Below, piece by piece: positions 13,501-22,909 of a stretch of DNA of 64,000 bases (positions are counted from its first letter, which is position 1; each line of letters begins with the position of its first letter). The notes under the pieces are model-generated. The model did no database searches and was not told the origin of the DNA. It was given only the letters and a program-made list of their open reading frames with translations. Where the stretch lies: NCBI RefSeq assembly GCF_027887165.1, contig NC_077233.1, positions 218,346,517 through 218,410,516 of the forward strand, in the 5' to 3' direction. Position numbers and translations under genes: made by a program. This DNA is from Monodelphis domestica. Taxonomy: Eukaryota; Chordata; Mammalia; Didelphimorphia; Didelphidae.

Positions 13501-16500
13501 CTATACTTTAAATTTAAAACTTGTTAATAAGAGTTAAAATTAGGGTCAAAGAAAGAGTTAAAGGACATAAAACAGGATGCCACTTAGTTTTAGAGAAGTA
13601 CTTGGAACATTTACTACATAAAATACAACTAAATCCTGGAGTTTATTTTTAAAACATACATACTATACAATTAAATTGCCTGTTCAGCCTGCTTTTCTTT
13701 TATAAGGTTTATATCTTACACAAGCCAGCTTTTATACAAACTGATGCAACTTTTCCCATAATCATAAAGACCTGACTGTCTCATTATAAGCACCAGCCAT
13801 TTTTATAAGTAGCTCATGGAAATAAAAAAGGAAGAGAAGAAAAAGGTAATAGATGAAAAGAAAGTGGAGCAATATGGATAGTTATACTAGCTGTGAGACC
13901 CTAAGAAAGCCTTTAACTTCTTAGTGATTTTAGTGACCCTAGGATTCTACACCTGGGAGAATGGATTATTTGAAAAAAAAAAAGATTATTTGCATTTCAA
14001 TCTAACTGGTTTCCTTTGTGATTCTAAATATTTTGAGTTTAAAGACATTTTTCTTAGAGGTCCAAATGTTTCAAACTGCCAAAGTGGTCCATGACCCCTT
14101 CAAAAAGGTTAAGGACCTCTGCTCTAAGACAAGTGAGATACCTGAACTGGTAGAAAACTTTCTGATCTTAGAGTTTCAATTAATATATTAATGAAATCAC
14201 AGATCAAGTCCCTCAAATCTCCTTAATTGTTACAACCACTAATACCTGATGATCTATTTCCTGAGATGGCTCTGGAAAAATAGAAGGAAAAAATTCTTAA
14301 AACAAAAAATTAAAGAGACAATGAGTTAAAAAGAAAACATTTAGACTTAGCTTTATCACTATTTGCTTAACTAAGCACTTAAAGCATAAAGCAAGTCTCA
14401 AGGAGCTGCTATTAAATAATGTGTGATGCTTTATAAGGGCCAATGAAAAAGTCATACAAAATACTGAAAATGTTTGGTGTAAGATGTGTAGAAAATAAAT
14501 TTCCACTATTAAGTCAGAAATGTTTAGTTTCTCTAAAGTAGCTAGCATTTATAAAGTATTTTTGTGGTTTGCAAAGAGTTTTACACAAAATATTCATTCA
14601 TCCAAGCAACTAAAAGCACTTGACGAGAGAGGTTATTATAACCAAATAAACTCAAGAAAAGACAGCAGGAGATCTGGTGCCAGAAGATCTGTGTTCAAAG
14701 GGCTCTGCTGGGTTTCCAAGCACAAAGCAAAGGGCCTTAAAAATAGTAGGAGTTTAATTAACACTTGTTGACTATAAATTACCAATTCTCATAGGCATCT
14801 TCTATAGAACAAAATTGGATTAGCTCCATTGAGTTAGGTACTCCAGAATCAGAAAAACCTAAGTTCAAAATCAAACTCAGATACTTAGTAGCTGAGTGAC
14901 CTTGGGCACATCACTTAACCTGTTTGCCTCAGTTGGGATAACAGTAGCACCAATCTCACAAATGAGATGGACTTATAAAAAGTACTTTTCAAACTTTAAA
15001 GGGATTCACCAAGATGTAGTCCTAATATCTAAGTACCTTAAAACTCATGGTTATTGCAAATCAGCATTACAAAGCTACTCAATTGAACATTTTGCTATGC
15101 TGGCTACTTCTTTGTCCAACCCCATCTATGCCTTTATTTAACTCATAAATATTACAAATGTATTATGAAAAAGAATTTCCTTTTGATATATTTCAATTGC
15201 AGTACCAATAGCATAGAATTTGAATTGCTTTTTAGCTTAAATTTGATAGTTGGGCATAATGCACTTTTTTTAATTTTAGTCAAGATTTGTCAGTTATAAA
15301 AACAATTAGATTTAAGGAAAAGTTTAAGAGACTTTGAGGAATCTATTTAATCTCTTCCCATATCAGTTTCCTTAACTATAAATGAGGGTATTGGATAACA
15401 AAGAAACACAACTTTTAAAGACTTTAAAACTCTAATATAAGGCAAATAACAATTCCAAAGGGCCAAAAGATGTGGCAGACTCAAATTGAAGAGATAGGCA
15501 TTTTTCAGACGTGGCCAACATAGGAATGTATTATGTTTGGCTATGGATATTTGTTACAAAGTCTTTCTTTTTCTTTTTTTTCCTGTTCAAAGAAAAGGGA
15601 GAAGAGTGAAAGAAAATAAAAACTTGTTAAACTAGAAAAAATATTTAAATTTTCTTAAGCTGCACAATCAGGAAAAAGTTGAGGAGTTTGGATCTTGTTA
15701 TCTTCCATCATAGATTACCTGCTGGGAGAGTAGAAATATTGAAATTAAAGCCAATGGAGTCAAGAATACCTCAAATCGAATAGGTTTTATTAAGTAGCAG
15801 TTTTGGAATTGAACACACTAAATAGAATCATAGATCTAAAGCTGAAATTTCAGAAGGAAGAGTGGACCAATCCCCTCATTTAATGGACAAGGAAACTAAG
15901 GCCATGAAAAAGACAATAATTTACTTAGGATAAAACAACTATTAAATCATAGGTCAAATCTATACTGGAATCCTACACCCTTATTTCCCTAATCTGCTCT
16001 TCAAACTCTTACATATTATGACCTTTGCTTCAGTGTTCTCATTGTAAAAATAGGAATAATTATACCTGTAATTTTTAAACTCTCAAGCTTTTTAAGGCAA
16101 GCACAAAATCCTATGTGAATACCAATTATTATTAAATGAAATGTCATTTATGGAATTTAAAAAAGGAGAAAGGGGGGCAGCTGAGAGCCAGGCCTAGAGA
16201 CAGGAGGTCCTAGGTTCAAATATGGCCTCAGCCACTTCCCAGCTGTGTGACCCTGAGCAAGTCACTTGACCCCCATTGCCTAGCACTTACCACTCTTCTG
16301 ACTTGGAGTCAATACACAGTATTAATTCCAAGATGGAAGGTGAGGGTTTAAAAAAAAAAAAAGAGAGAGAAGCAGGTTACCAAGGCAGATATTGACAGAT
16401 GGCTGCCCCTTAACAATTTTATCCTTCTACCAGTTCTTCTGATGGATATCTGAAATTAGTTGGTTTCCAATGTGTGTCAATTAAAATCTTATTAAGGAAA

Positions 16501-18101
16501 AAAAGAAGAAATTAAGACACTCATAAATCCTGGTATTCCTTTGAAGTGGAGAATCCATTGTAAAATCCAAAGACTAACAATACAGCACAGCAAATATGCC
16601 CAATTATCCGAAAGGAGCAGCAACCTTAACCATAGTTCTTCCAGTCAAATCCCTGTGAGTGAAAACACAGAATGTATTCAATCTTTTTTTTCTAAAAAGA
16701 AAACAAATACCTAGACCACTGACCTTTTGCATTTTGGCCATTTGGGACTCAAATCTGTGTAAAAGAGAAACCGTTTTTAAAGATCTCTTTCTCCCCCCCC
16801 CCCCAGGGGAAAATTACAATATGGAACAAAGTTCCCATTTCTAAAACACTAAAAAAATTGTAAAGTGCTGTAATGTACATTATTTTGATACTCACCACTG
16901 TGAAGCAGATGATGAAACCAGTACTATTTTACAAAAGAGGATACTGAAGCATTGAGGGAATGTAACTTGTGCAGGTTGTCCTGACTAACTTTCTTCCTCA
17001 ATCCCTCCCACCCACTCATTACATATACCAGAGTTCCTTCAGCAATTGAAATGTGAATAAGCAGTAAGTAGATAAAAAGAAATGCTGCTGAGATATGGAG
17101 TCAGGTTCATATCGTGACTATATTACTGAGATGTTTAAACCTCTTAAAACTTATGTTCAAAAAAACCCTGAAACTGACGATTGCATTCAGCATGATCAAT
17201 TTCCTTTGTCACTTTATGAAACACTGTGTAAATTTCACCGGATTGCCAAAAGAGTCTAAAGCGCTAAAGAAAGAGGCACTTTGTAACCTTTGGACTGTCA
17301 CAACTCTCCAAGCCTCAGTTTCCTCCCCTATAAGAAGGGGATAATTCATACAAATTCCCTGGGTCTCAGGCATTTACGAGAGAAAGGGCTTATTGTTAGT
17401 ATAGTATTACTCCAGACTGAGAAGGACTGCTTATAGCAAGGGTGAGTTAGCTGGACTGCAGGAGAGTGAGGGAAATCCGCCCTTCCCTGGGGCCCCCCCG
17501 CGGTACCCCTCGACTCCACCAGGCCCAGGCTCTCACCGTCCTCACTAATGTCGTCCACGAAGCCCTCGGGATCACTGAAGGAGATCTCGTCCTCTTCGTT
17601 GCTATTCTCCAGGCGCCTCTGCTCGGCCTCAGCCTCCTTATTTTCGTCTTCCTTCTCGCCCCCTTTCTCCTCCTCCTCTTTTTCCTCTTCCTCCTTCCCT
17701 ACTCCTTCCTCTGCCTTTTCCTTCTCCTCCCGTTTCTCCTCCTTAGCTGCCGGGGGTTCAGCCTTGGGCTCCGGAACCTTATCGGTCGGTGGCGGCTGAG
17801 ACTCGCCCGGAGGCGGTGATACCAGTGGCGGCGGTTCGGCCGAAGCCGGTTCAACCACGGCCTTCTCTTCGGCGAGAAGCTTAACGATTGCCTCGGGCTC
17901 AGACCCCGGCTTGACTACAGACACTGTGGTGTCTCCCTTTTCTCCCTTCACCTCCGGCACAAGCACAGCAGCGGCGGCCGCCGCCGCTTCCTGGGCCCCG
18001 GGCCCAGCAGGCCGCTCCGGTTCCTCCTCGGCGGCCTGCTGCTCCGGCTCAGCCCGCTGCTCGGCCGCTTCGGGCACCGCCACGTTCTCTGCGTCCTGCA
18101 T
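1476..18101 (-). CDS. EIF3B: EIF3B, eukaryotic translation initiation factor 3 subunit b, exons 1-11 (3' part off the left edge)
   Basis: Core scaffold subunit of eIF3, which acts in the cytoplasm on the 40S ribosome during start-codon scanning. Coding exons on the minus strand: 17537-18101, 10313-10505, 8055-8174, 7886-7943, 7558-7686, 7060-7217, 5263-5394, 5108-5174, 4710-4756, 3432-3642 and 1476-1548, together 1753 nt or 584 codons plus one base. All junctions keep frame, and the protein follows human eIF3b from [13 protein letters not shown] to VDVVEMK. Residues 1-188 are acidic and low-complexity. The RRM starts near residue 207 (RNP2-like VIVVDNVP at 208-215, RNP1-like KGYIFLEY at 252-259). 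Beta-propeller sequence follows from about 300. The remaining roughly 230 residues of a usual 814-residue protein, including the C-terminal eIF3i/g-binding end, are outside the window. The ATG at 18101 is the first in frame; an in-frame TGA lies at 18120-18122. Orthology is very secure; exon ends rest on splice sites plus frame. Confidence 0.98.
1990..2750 (+). mobile_element. Old L1 3'-end fragment
   Basis: The stretch around 2085-2130 (GGTGGAGTTGTGAACTG) resembles the C-terminal part of ORF2 of the intact L1s at 37.8 kb (GGTGGAGCTGTGAACTG). The stretch 2340-2650 follows the L1 3' end through the tail. It is heavily diverged, so old. Confidence 0.65.
2797..2982 (+). repeat. Marsupial tRNA-derived SINE
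   Basis: Starts with the G-run and GGCAGCTGGGTGGCTCAGTG, carries pol III B-box-like GTTCAAATCTC and GTGTGACCCTGGGCAAGTCA, and ends CTAAGACAAAAGGTAAG. It is the same family as the other copies listed below; it resembles the abundant marsupial SINE called SINE1_MD or WSINE1, a name I give from memory. Confidence 0.85.
3432..3642 (-). CDS. EIF3B: EIF3B exon 10 (propeller)
   Basis: 211 nt, acceptor TCACAG, donor CAG|GTAAGT. It begins [20 protein letters not shown] and ends [15 protein letters not shown] stands where human has PTRQEIR. Confidence 0.97.
3643..4709 (-). other. EIF3B intron 9
   Basis: Mostly unique-looking. Around 3900-3990 there is a short copy of an ancient repeat (CCATCTAGTCCAACCCC then GAGGAAACTGAG); a relative occurs at about 15826-15905. 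Confidence 0.6.
4710..4756 (-). CDS. EIF3B: EIF3B exon 9 (propeller)
   Basis: 47 nt, acceptor TGTAG, donor AA|GTAAGT. Encodes [15 protein letters not shown]. Confidence 0.95.
5108..5174 (-). CDS. EIF3B: EIF3B exon 8 (propeller)
   Basis: 67 nt, acceptor GCCTAG, donor CCA|GTAAGT. Encodes [20 protein letters not shown] plus TP. Met replaces the Leu I recall at the human position (ARMTLDTL). Confidence 0.96.
5263..5394 (-). CDS. EIF3B: EIF3B exon 7 (propeller)
   Basis: 132 nt, acceptor TTGTAG, donor AA|GTAAGT. It begins [19 protein letters not shown] and ends SSAHWPIF. Confidence 0.97.
5395..7059 (-). other. EIF3B intron 6
   Basis: No exon, RNA gene or young repeat recognised; AT-rich with A-runs. 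Confidence 0.6.
7060..7217 (-). CDS. EIF3B: EIF3B exon 6 (propeller)
   Basis: 158 nt, acceptor CCACAG, donor AG|GTATGC. It begins [19 protein letters not shown] and ends [16 protein letters not shown]-type turns are typical of the eIF3b WD-like blades. Confidence 0.96.
7558..7686 (-). CDS. EIF3B: EIF3B exon 5 (propeller)
   Basis: 129 nt (43 codons), acceptor TTCTAG, donor GCG|GTGAGT. It begins [17 protein letters not shown] and ends DPVSIEERA, matching human eIF3b almost residue for residue. Confidence 0.96.
7886..7943 (-). CDS. EIF3B: EIF3B exon 4
   Basis: 58 nt, acceptor TTTCAG, donor GTATGA. Encodes [19 protein letters not shown], the linker from the RRM into the propeller. Too short to stand out as an ORF; found by frame and homology. 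Confidence 0.95.
8055..8174 (-). CDS. EIF3B: EIF3B exon 3 (RNP1 half of RRM)
   Basis: 120 nt, acceptor GTACAG, donor AA|GTAAGT. Encodes [16 protein letters not shown] and the strand [11 protein letters not shown] that closes the RRM. Confidence 0.96.
8175..10312 (-). other. EIF3B intron 2
   Basis: No exon or clear repeat recognised. Short open frames on both strands around 8750-9010 are not conserved-looking and contain no known motif. Confidence 0.6.
10313..10505 (-). CDS. EIF3B: EIF3B exon 2 (start of RRM)
   Basis: 193 nt with acceptor TTACAG at the right and donor GG|GTAGGT at the left. It encodes [19 protein letters not shown] followed by the RNP2-like strand VIVVDNVP and the helix through [18 protein letters not shown]. 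Close to identical to the human sequence as I recall it. Confidence 0.96.
10600..10850 (-). mobile_element. L1 ORF2 fragment, old
   Basis: The run TTTGGAGCCTATCTTGGTATAG through CAGCTTTCCAGTTTCCCCAC parallels the antisense ORF2 sequence of L1-B at about 39855-39950. No open frame remains. Confidence 0.6.
10910..10962 (+). repeat. SINE 3' fragment (same family as 2797-2982)
   Basis: Only the terminal block is present (GCTCTTCTGCCTTGGAAGC to ACAGAAGGTA). Confidence 0.7.
16172..16362 (+). repeat. Marsupial tRNA-derived SINE with poly(A)
   Basis: Full copy from GGGGGGCAGCTGAGAG to GATGGAAGGTGAGGG plus a 12-A tail. The GGTGGCTCAGTGGATTGAG segment is missing just after the head. Confidence 0.85.
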
Positions 18102-18330
18102 GGGCCTGGGCACCACCGCTCAGCTCTCGTTGCTCCCCCGGTTCCGCTGCCGCCAAGCTTCCAACTCTCCCAGGTGCCTCCGCGGGGCCCGCCGGCTCCT
18201 ACTACCAGGCCATGTGCGCCCGACCAGGAGGAAGGACCGTACCAATGGACCGACGGTGAGGGGAAGGTCCCACGCCCTAGTGTGCCACCACTTGCATGGG
18301 AGACCTCAGAGCCACCAAAACCTACTTGGG
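17440..18330 (-). promoter_or_regulatory. EIF3B CpG-rich promoter, leader and exon 1 region
   Basis: CpG-dense against an AT-rich background. It covers exon 1 and about 230 bp upstream of the ATG, where the 5' leader and transcription start should lie. No TATA box is apparent. The exact start site cannot be read from sequence alone. Confidence 0.7.
17537..18101 (-). CDS. EIF3B: EIF3B exon 1 (start codon and acidic N-terminus)
   Basis: 565 coding nt, residues 1-188 plus the first base of codon 189. The start context is weak (C at -3 and +4). After the conserved [14 protein letters not shown] the exon encodes Ala/Pro/Glu-rich sequence, then a Glu/Lys-rich run at about residues 120-165, then the conserved [14 protein letters not shown] end. 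The donor is G|GTGAGA at 17531-17536. The middle of this exon is expected to diverge between species; only its two ends look strongly conserved. Confidence 0.95.
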
Positions 18331-19281
18331 AGATTTCTCAAATATCTCCATTAAGGACACAAGTGGCGGGCTTCCCGTCCTTGATGTCACTTAATCCTCT
18401 ATGTCAAATAATTTCCAATATTGAATCCCCCCTTTTTGTAACTAATTTGGTTTAGTCCAAAATGGCAGTCATTCTCGCACGTCTCCCGTTAGGCGCTACG
18501 GTAATAGCCTGAACCATTTGAGGGACTGAAAAGGAGAGGCAGAAGTTGCTTTCTTGAAATAACTCAAAGAAAAGGAAATGTAACCGACTAACCAATCACA
18601 GAGGAAATACAAAACTCAATAATAGTATTATGTAGTGGTCTATTAGCTTCAAAAGGAAAAATTCACCAGGTTATAATTGTAACACACCCCTTCGCGTGAG
18701 ACACTTTAGACTTGTCTACTGACCAGGCAAAGAAATGGACGATTCCAAAGTGAAAAAGGAATTTTGGGCGGGACAGGAAGGTTCAATACCTCAATAAGGA
18801 GTATTCTGCTTAATTTATTGTAATAGTTAGATCGGTGGTGGTGGTCCCTTTCCTCTAACACGCCTTGTGGCTGCCTCTATCCTTCGTTTTGCTCGCACAA
18901 TCAATGGTTTCTCCGGAATGGAACGGCCCACTAGACACTTCCTTCCCCGCAGTCAGGACCCGGGGCCGAACTGGAGCGCACGGGTTGGTGTGGAATCTTG
19001 GGAGTTGGTAGTGGAGCAAGAGACCCTTCTGGAGGCCCCAGGTCAGGCCGGGAGGAAATGACGTAATTCTTTTAAAGGGTCTCCTTGTGGCAGGGACGTT
19101 ATTCTGGGAGGGAGGATCCCATCTCAGAATCTAAGGCCGGGGACTAGTAATTTAATTAATCCCTTTGATTTATCGAATTGCTGATCCGTGCTCGAAAGGG
19201 GTGTTTCCTCTTCTAGAGTTTCCCTTTGTTCCCGCTGAAAACCCAGGTCCGGCTGTCTAGGAGGGGCTTGTCTGAAATCCT
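18331..19281. other. Upstream flank of EIF3B, with a second GC-rich patch
   Basis: No gene or young repeat. 18840-19060 is a smaller CpG-containing patch ending in an ATF/CREB-like site. It may be an upstream promoter or enhancer element, but nothing proves it. Confidence 0.5.
19059..19066 (+). promoter_or_regulatory. CRE-like site TGACGTAA
   Basis: Exact TGACGTAA at the right end of a GC-rich patch about 960 bp upstream of the EIF3B ATG. It matches ATF/CREB-family half-site usage; function is inferred only. Confidence 0.35.
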
Positions 19282-19630
19282 TGTGAAGGGAAAGGGGGGT
19301 TGCACTATGTCCAAATGAACAGTTCCTGAAAAACTGCAAGGCCGCAGTTAAGACAGATATCCTGGGAAAAACTGCAAAGCCACAGTCGAGACAGATAACC
19401 TGGAAAAACTGTAAGACGTCCTCCCCAAGGCCACAACTGTTGAAACAGACAAGGCTACAACAGATATCCTGTTCTTTTAAGCTGCTATATATATGTGCAC
19501 TCCCGATCCTACCCCACACAAGGTTCTTTTTGGGGAACCGTTCGAGCGCTAGTAAATAAACCTCTTCCTGCTGTTTTTTGCATTGTCTTTGCGTGTTCCT
19601 TTGCGGGGTACTTCCACTCAGACCCTAACA
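19282..19630 (+). mobile_element. Solo LTR of a gammaretrovirus-like ERV
   Basis: Shows LTR anatomy. Imperfect direct repeats in the U3-like part are built on GGAAAAACTGCAA...GACAGATA. They are followed by a TATA box (CTATATATATGTG, about 19484-19496), a poly(A) signal (AATAAA, about 19554), a GT/T-rich block, and an end in CCCTAACA. The right end at 19630 is clear; the left end is uncertain (TGTGAAGG at 19282 is a choice) and I found no target duplication. No internal viral sequence adjoins it. Confidence 0.65.
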
Positions 19631-19760
19631 CTTGGACCTTCGTAGTCGAAGTCAAGACTTCCTTAGAATTGTGAGCTCCTTGTGGGCAAAGTCTGCTTTT
19701 TACCCTAGAGCTTAGCCCAAAACCTGGCACATGGTGGTGGGGGTAGTAGAAGCAGCAGTA
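19631..19760 (+). repeat. L2-like 3' fragment
   Basis: GTGAGCTCCTTGTGGGCAAAG followed by AACCTGGCACATGG is the usual L2 3'-end layout. Confidence 0.5.
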
Positions 19761-19764
19761 GTAA

Positions 19765-20280
19765 TGTGTATATAGTGCTTACTGTGACCTAGGCACTGTG
19801 CTTTCCATTTATCTCATTTGATCCTAAATAATAGTGTTCCAGATATTATGCTAAATACTTTCCAATTATTATATTATTTGACCCTCAAAATAATAATTCT
19901 ATCATATAGCACCTATTATTTGCCAGGCACTGTGCTAAATGTTTTACAATTACAATCTCACTTGACCCTCATAGCAAGAATTGTTACTAACATTTATATC
20001 TTATCTGCTCTGTGCCAGATACTTCGATAAGCACTTTTCAATTATATCATTTGATCCTCAGAATAATAATAGTTACTAATGTTTATCTAGTGCATACTAT
20101 GTGACAGACATTGTGCTAAGCACTTTCCAATTATATATTTGATCCTAATAATCATAATGGTAATGAGAACTAACATTCATCTAGTGCCTACTATGTTCTA
20201 GGCTCTATACTGATCACTTTACAATTATCTTATTTGAACCTGGGAGATAAGTACTATTATCCCCAGGCAGACAAAAATTA
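19765..20280 (+). repeat. Tandem array of about six copies of an ancient repeat tail
   Basis: Units begin near 19767, 19832, 19905, 20005, 20085 and 20177. Each repeats the order 'actatgtgcc-aggcactgtgctaa-gcactttacaatta-tctcatttgatcctca-ataata'. Unit length varies from about 65 to 100 bp. That core is normally seen once per MIR/L2-type element, so serial amplification is unusual. Confidence 0.75.
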
Positions 20281-20299
20281 AGTCCAATCCAATAGACTA

Positions 20300-20420
20300 A
20301 GTACCTACTATGTGCCTACTAAGGGTCTATGAAGTACTCAGTAACTATGAAAATGATGGAGATCCCATTTATAAAAAGTTCCTGCCCTCAAGGAATTTCC
20401 AATCTAAAGGGGGCCCAGCA
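20300..20420 (+). repeat. Fragment of an ancient mammalian repeat
   Basis: ACTAAGTACCTACTATGTGCC then TCCTGCCCTCAAGGAATTTCC, the same family as the fragments at 22910-23163, 45290-45420, 46190-46350 and 53105-53260. Confidence 0.5.
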
Positions 20421-20567
20421 GATAAAAAGAGGAAGGGAAGGGAAGGGAAATGCATCAGGTTCTGTGGAGTTGAAATCAGATGAGGCAGCAAATGCAAAAT
20501 GGAGTGAGTCCAGTTTCTGCTCTCAAGGGAAGACTTTGGGACAAATTTGTTACTTTGCTCTCCAGTC

Positions 20568-20890
20568 TTTTTTTTTTTTAATTAATTTAGAATATTTTTC
20601 CATGGCTACATGATTCATGTTCTTTCCCTCCCCCCCCCCCCTTCTGGGAGCTAACAAGAAACTCCACTGGGTTTTGTATGTATAATTTATCAAAACCTAT
20701 TTCCATATTATCAATATTTGTAATAAGAATAATTGTTTAAAGTTAAATCTTCAATCATATCCCCATTGAACCACGTGGTCAAGCATATGTTTTTCTTCTG
20801 CTTTTCTAATCCCACAGTTGTTTCTCTGGATGTGGATAGTGTTCTTTCTCATAAGTCCCTCAGAATTCTCCTCCAGTGTTTTAATCAAAG
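20568..20890 (-). mobile_element. L1 3'-end fragment
   Basis: Poly(T), then AATATTTTTCCATGGCTACATG and ATTCATGTTCTTTCCCTCCCC, the antisense of an L1 3' UTR. It continues to about 20890 in parallel with the L1-B 3' UTR region at 38.65-38.9 kb. Confidence 0.65.
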
Positions 20891-21029
20891 GGAAGGAGAA
20901 ACTAAAGGAGATGGTGCCAGTCAATCAGAGTCAGAGTTTAAAGCATGCTACTGAGTTTAAATGGATGAACAGGGCCATCTTATTCCTTGGAGTTGAAACT
21001 AGTCTGCTACAAAGTGGAGTGATTGTGAC

Positions 21030-21145
21030 AAAGTTACTTGAGTTGCCCCAGGTCACATGTCTGACAAGTGTCTGTGGCTGAATTTGAAGTCAGGTCTTTC
21101 TAACTATAGGTCACTAGCACTGTCTGATGAGCCACCTGTCCACCT
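21030..21145 (-). repeat. MIR-like SINE fragment
   Basis: GCCCCAGGTCACATGTCTGAC to CTGATGAGCCACCTGTCCACC, an antisense tRNA-SINE core and head. Confidence 0.55.
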
Positions 21146-21387
21146 CCTCCACTTGATTTTGTGTGTGGATCCCTTTGACAGTCCAGAAGCCTTTGGACCC
21201 ATTCTCAGAATAACATTTCTAAATAATTGAAAGAAATGATAAATATTTACTTAGAGGTTATTAAAAATAAAGATGTAATATTATTTCTCATCCAAATTCA
21301 CAGATCCCTTAAAAAGACTCCTTCCCCACGCCTTGTGAGAAGAATAAAATCCACGTAAATATTTTGACTTTTGCATAGCCCTTTCAT

Positions 21388-21612
21388 TGAGGCAGCTAGA
21401 TGGCCCAATGCTAGGCATGGTAGCAGAAAGGCCTGAGTTCAAGTCTGGCTTTAGAAACTATCTGCGTAACTTTGAGCAAGGCATCTTCTGTTTGCCTCAG
21501 TTTCTCCAATTGTAAAATGGAGATTATAAAATAGTGCCTGACAGGATTGTTATGAGGATCAAATCAGATTAAGATTCAAAGTGCTTAGCACAATGTCTAG
21601 CATATACTTGTT
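21388..21612 (+). repeat. MIR-type SINE, nearly full length
   Basis: Head GAGGCAGCTAGATGGC, core GTTTGCCTCAGTTTCTCCAA then TGTAAAATGGAGAT, tail AAGTGCTTAGCACAATG. Typical MIR/CORE-SINE order. Confidence 0.75.
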
Positions 21613-21955
21613 TGTCCTCAGTTTTGAAGAAGACTAGTGACATCATGGAGTGATGTCTTTTTTTAATTTGAAAAATATTATTTAATTAAGAATATTTTCC
21701 ATTGTTACATGATTCATGTTCTTTCCCTTACCTCCTCCTATAGCCAAACCAACAAGCTGGATTTTATATGTGTCATTGATCAAGACCTATTATAGAGTGA
21801 TGTCTTGATTAGCTTGTAAATTGGATTTAAGTGAGGCAGAATTATACCAAGTCATTAGCTTCACTCTTGCAGAATGATCCAAGTCCAGCAGCAAGACAAG
21901 TCAGGACAACTGGTGATGGCTCAGGATGCAGTGGATGATATTATGATTAAAATTC
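21608..21955 (-). repeat. Second SINE family, split by an L1 tail
   Basis: Antisense copy of the element also seen at about 31035-31310 (shared GTCCTCA/TGATGTC and the spacer order). The pieces 21608-21659 and 21795-21955 are separated by the L1 fragment below. Confidence 0.55.
21660..21794 (-). mobile_element. 5'-truncated L1 3' end with target duplication
   Basis: TTTTTTTAATTTGAAAAATA to TTGATCAAGACCTATTATA is antisense L1 3' UTR. It is flanked by the 12-bp duplication GAGTGATGTCTT at 21648-21659 and 21795-21806, which proves insertion into the SINE. Confidence 0.75.
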
Positions 21956-22329
21956 TCCTGAGACTATATAAATTAGTTTGTAATTATTAGTGAAAACCAG
22001 AATGAATCACATAATCACATGACCTCAACAAATCTGAGTTTTGCCACATTTATCTCCATTTGCTAGCCAAAAATGGCATCGTCAACAAGAATCTCCAAGA
22101 GAGAGCTCTTCCTTCTACCTTTATCCCTTAAAATGCCCAATGATGTCTCTCATTCTGAATCTCTAGCTGGACAGATTTGTCTTCAGACTAGGTCAGAGCC
22201 CAAGTTTCCAGATGTCAGGAGTCACAGGGACCAGCCTCTAAGATGAATAGGAGCCACAATGCCTCTGAAGTCTTCCCCATAATACATGCCCAGACATGGG
22301 CTGATACCAACCAAAATGGATTCAGACCA

Positions 22330-22718
22330 AATAAGAGGCACAATTTTTATTGAGTTCAAACAATGGCAATGTCTGGCCAAGCTCCAAGCACTCCACAATA
22401 CCTGCTTCAGCCACCTTCATGGCTAATGGAACAATTTGTTCTTATCCACTCATTCCTCAGGGGGAGTGTTCTTGGGTTAGACATCCCCCTAACACATCAA
22501 TGGGTTTGAGACCTTAGTTACCCTCAACCTGGTTTAGCACATCTGCTGAGATGGTTTTTACCATGGTATGGCTACTGGGCATGCTTTAGCTTCTTGTAGC
22601 CACCAGTGAGAGCTGGTTATCAGGGATACAAAAGGTGGATGAGCAGTCCTGAGAAGGGCTCAGCAAGTTCTCACACCAGAGGTGCTAGACTTCCTTGAAC
22701 ACCCATACAACCCTGGCA
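22330..22718 (-). mobile_element. LTR-like element F (inverted relative of element E)
   Basis: The reverse complement of about 22410-22718 matches 30384-30720: GGGTGTTCAAGGAAG..., TTGCTGAGCC, TCAGGACTGCTCATCC, GCATGCCCAGTAGCCA, GCTAAACCAGGTTGAGG. An antisense AATAAA lies near 22350. LTR identity is inferred from element E. Confidence 0.5.
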
Positions 22719-22909
22719 CATGGGAAACACTATATGAATGCTAGTTATTATTGTGGTTATAATAATCTTTCTACTTATTTCTAGGAATATACTTTCCCTT
22801 GGAAAAAAGGAGGTCAGAGGCAATCCGAGTTAACAAGTTGTATTTTCCTTATGTGGTACTCTGTAAATGACTGTCCTTAAGAGTATTGACTTTATCAAAG
22901 GTCTTAAAA

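Larger units (their letters stand above)
10506..17536 (-). other. EIF3B intron 1 (7.0 kb)
   Basis: The largest intron in view. It holds an old L1 fragment (10600-10850), a 3' SINE piece (10910-10962), a full SINE (16172-16362), and several MIR-like fragments at about 12620-12780, 14840-15000, 15310-15400, 15990-16140, 16870-16980 and 17085-17335. The part 13000-14800 looks unique. Confidence 0.7.

Noticed and set aside
18102..18116. In-frame GTG five codons upstream of the EIF3B ATG
   Set aside because: The next codons upstream reach TGA at 18120-18122, and human eIF3b starts at the MQDAEN methionine.
17911..18354. 147-residue open frame antisense to EIF3B exon 1
   Set aside because: Ala/Ser/Gly-rich mirror of a GC-rich coding exon; no motif, and it runs through the EIF3B start.
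19124..19519. 131-residue minus-strand frame
   Set aside because: Lies inside and across the solo LTR in antisense; no known domain.
19765..20280. Regular repeat considered as a CRISPR-like array
   Set aside because: Units vary in length and sequence, have no unique spacers, and match a known mammalian repeat core in a eukaryotic genome.
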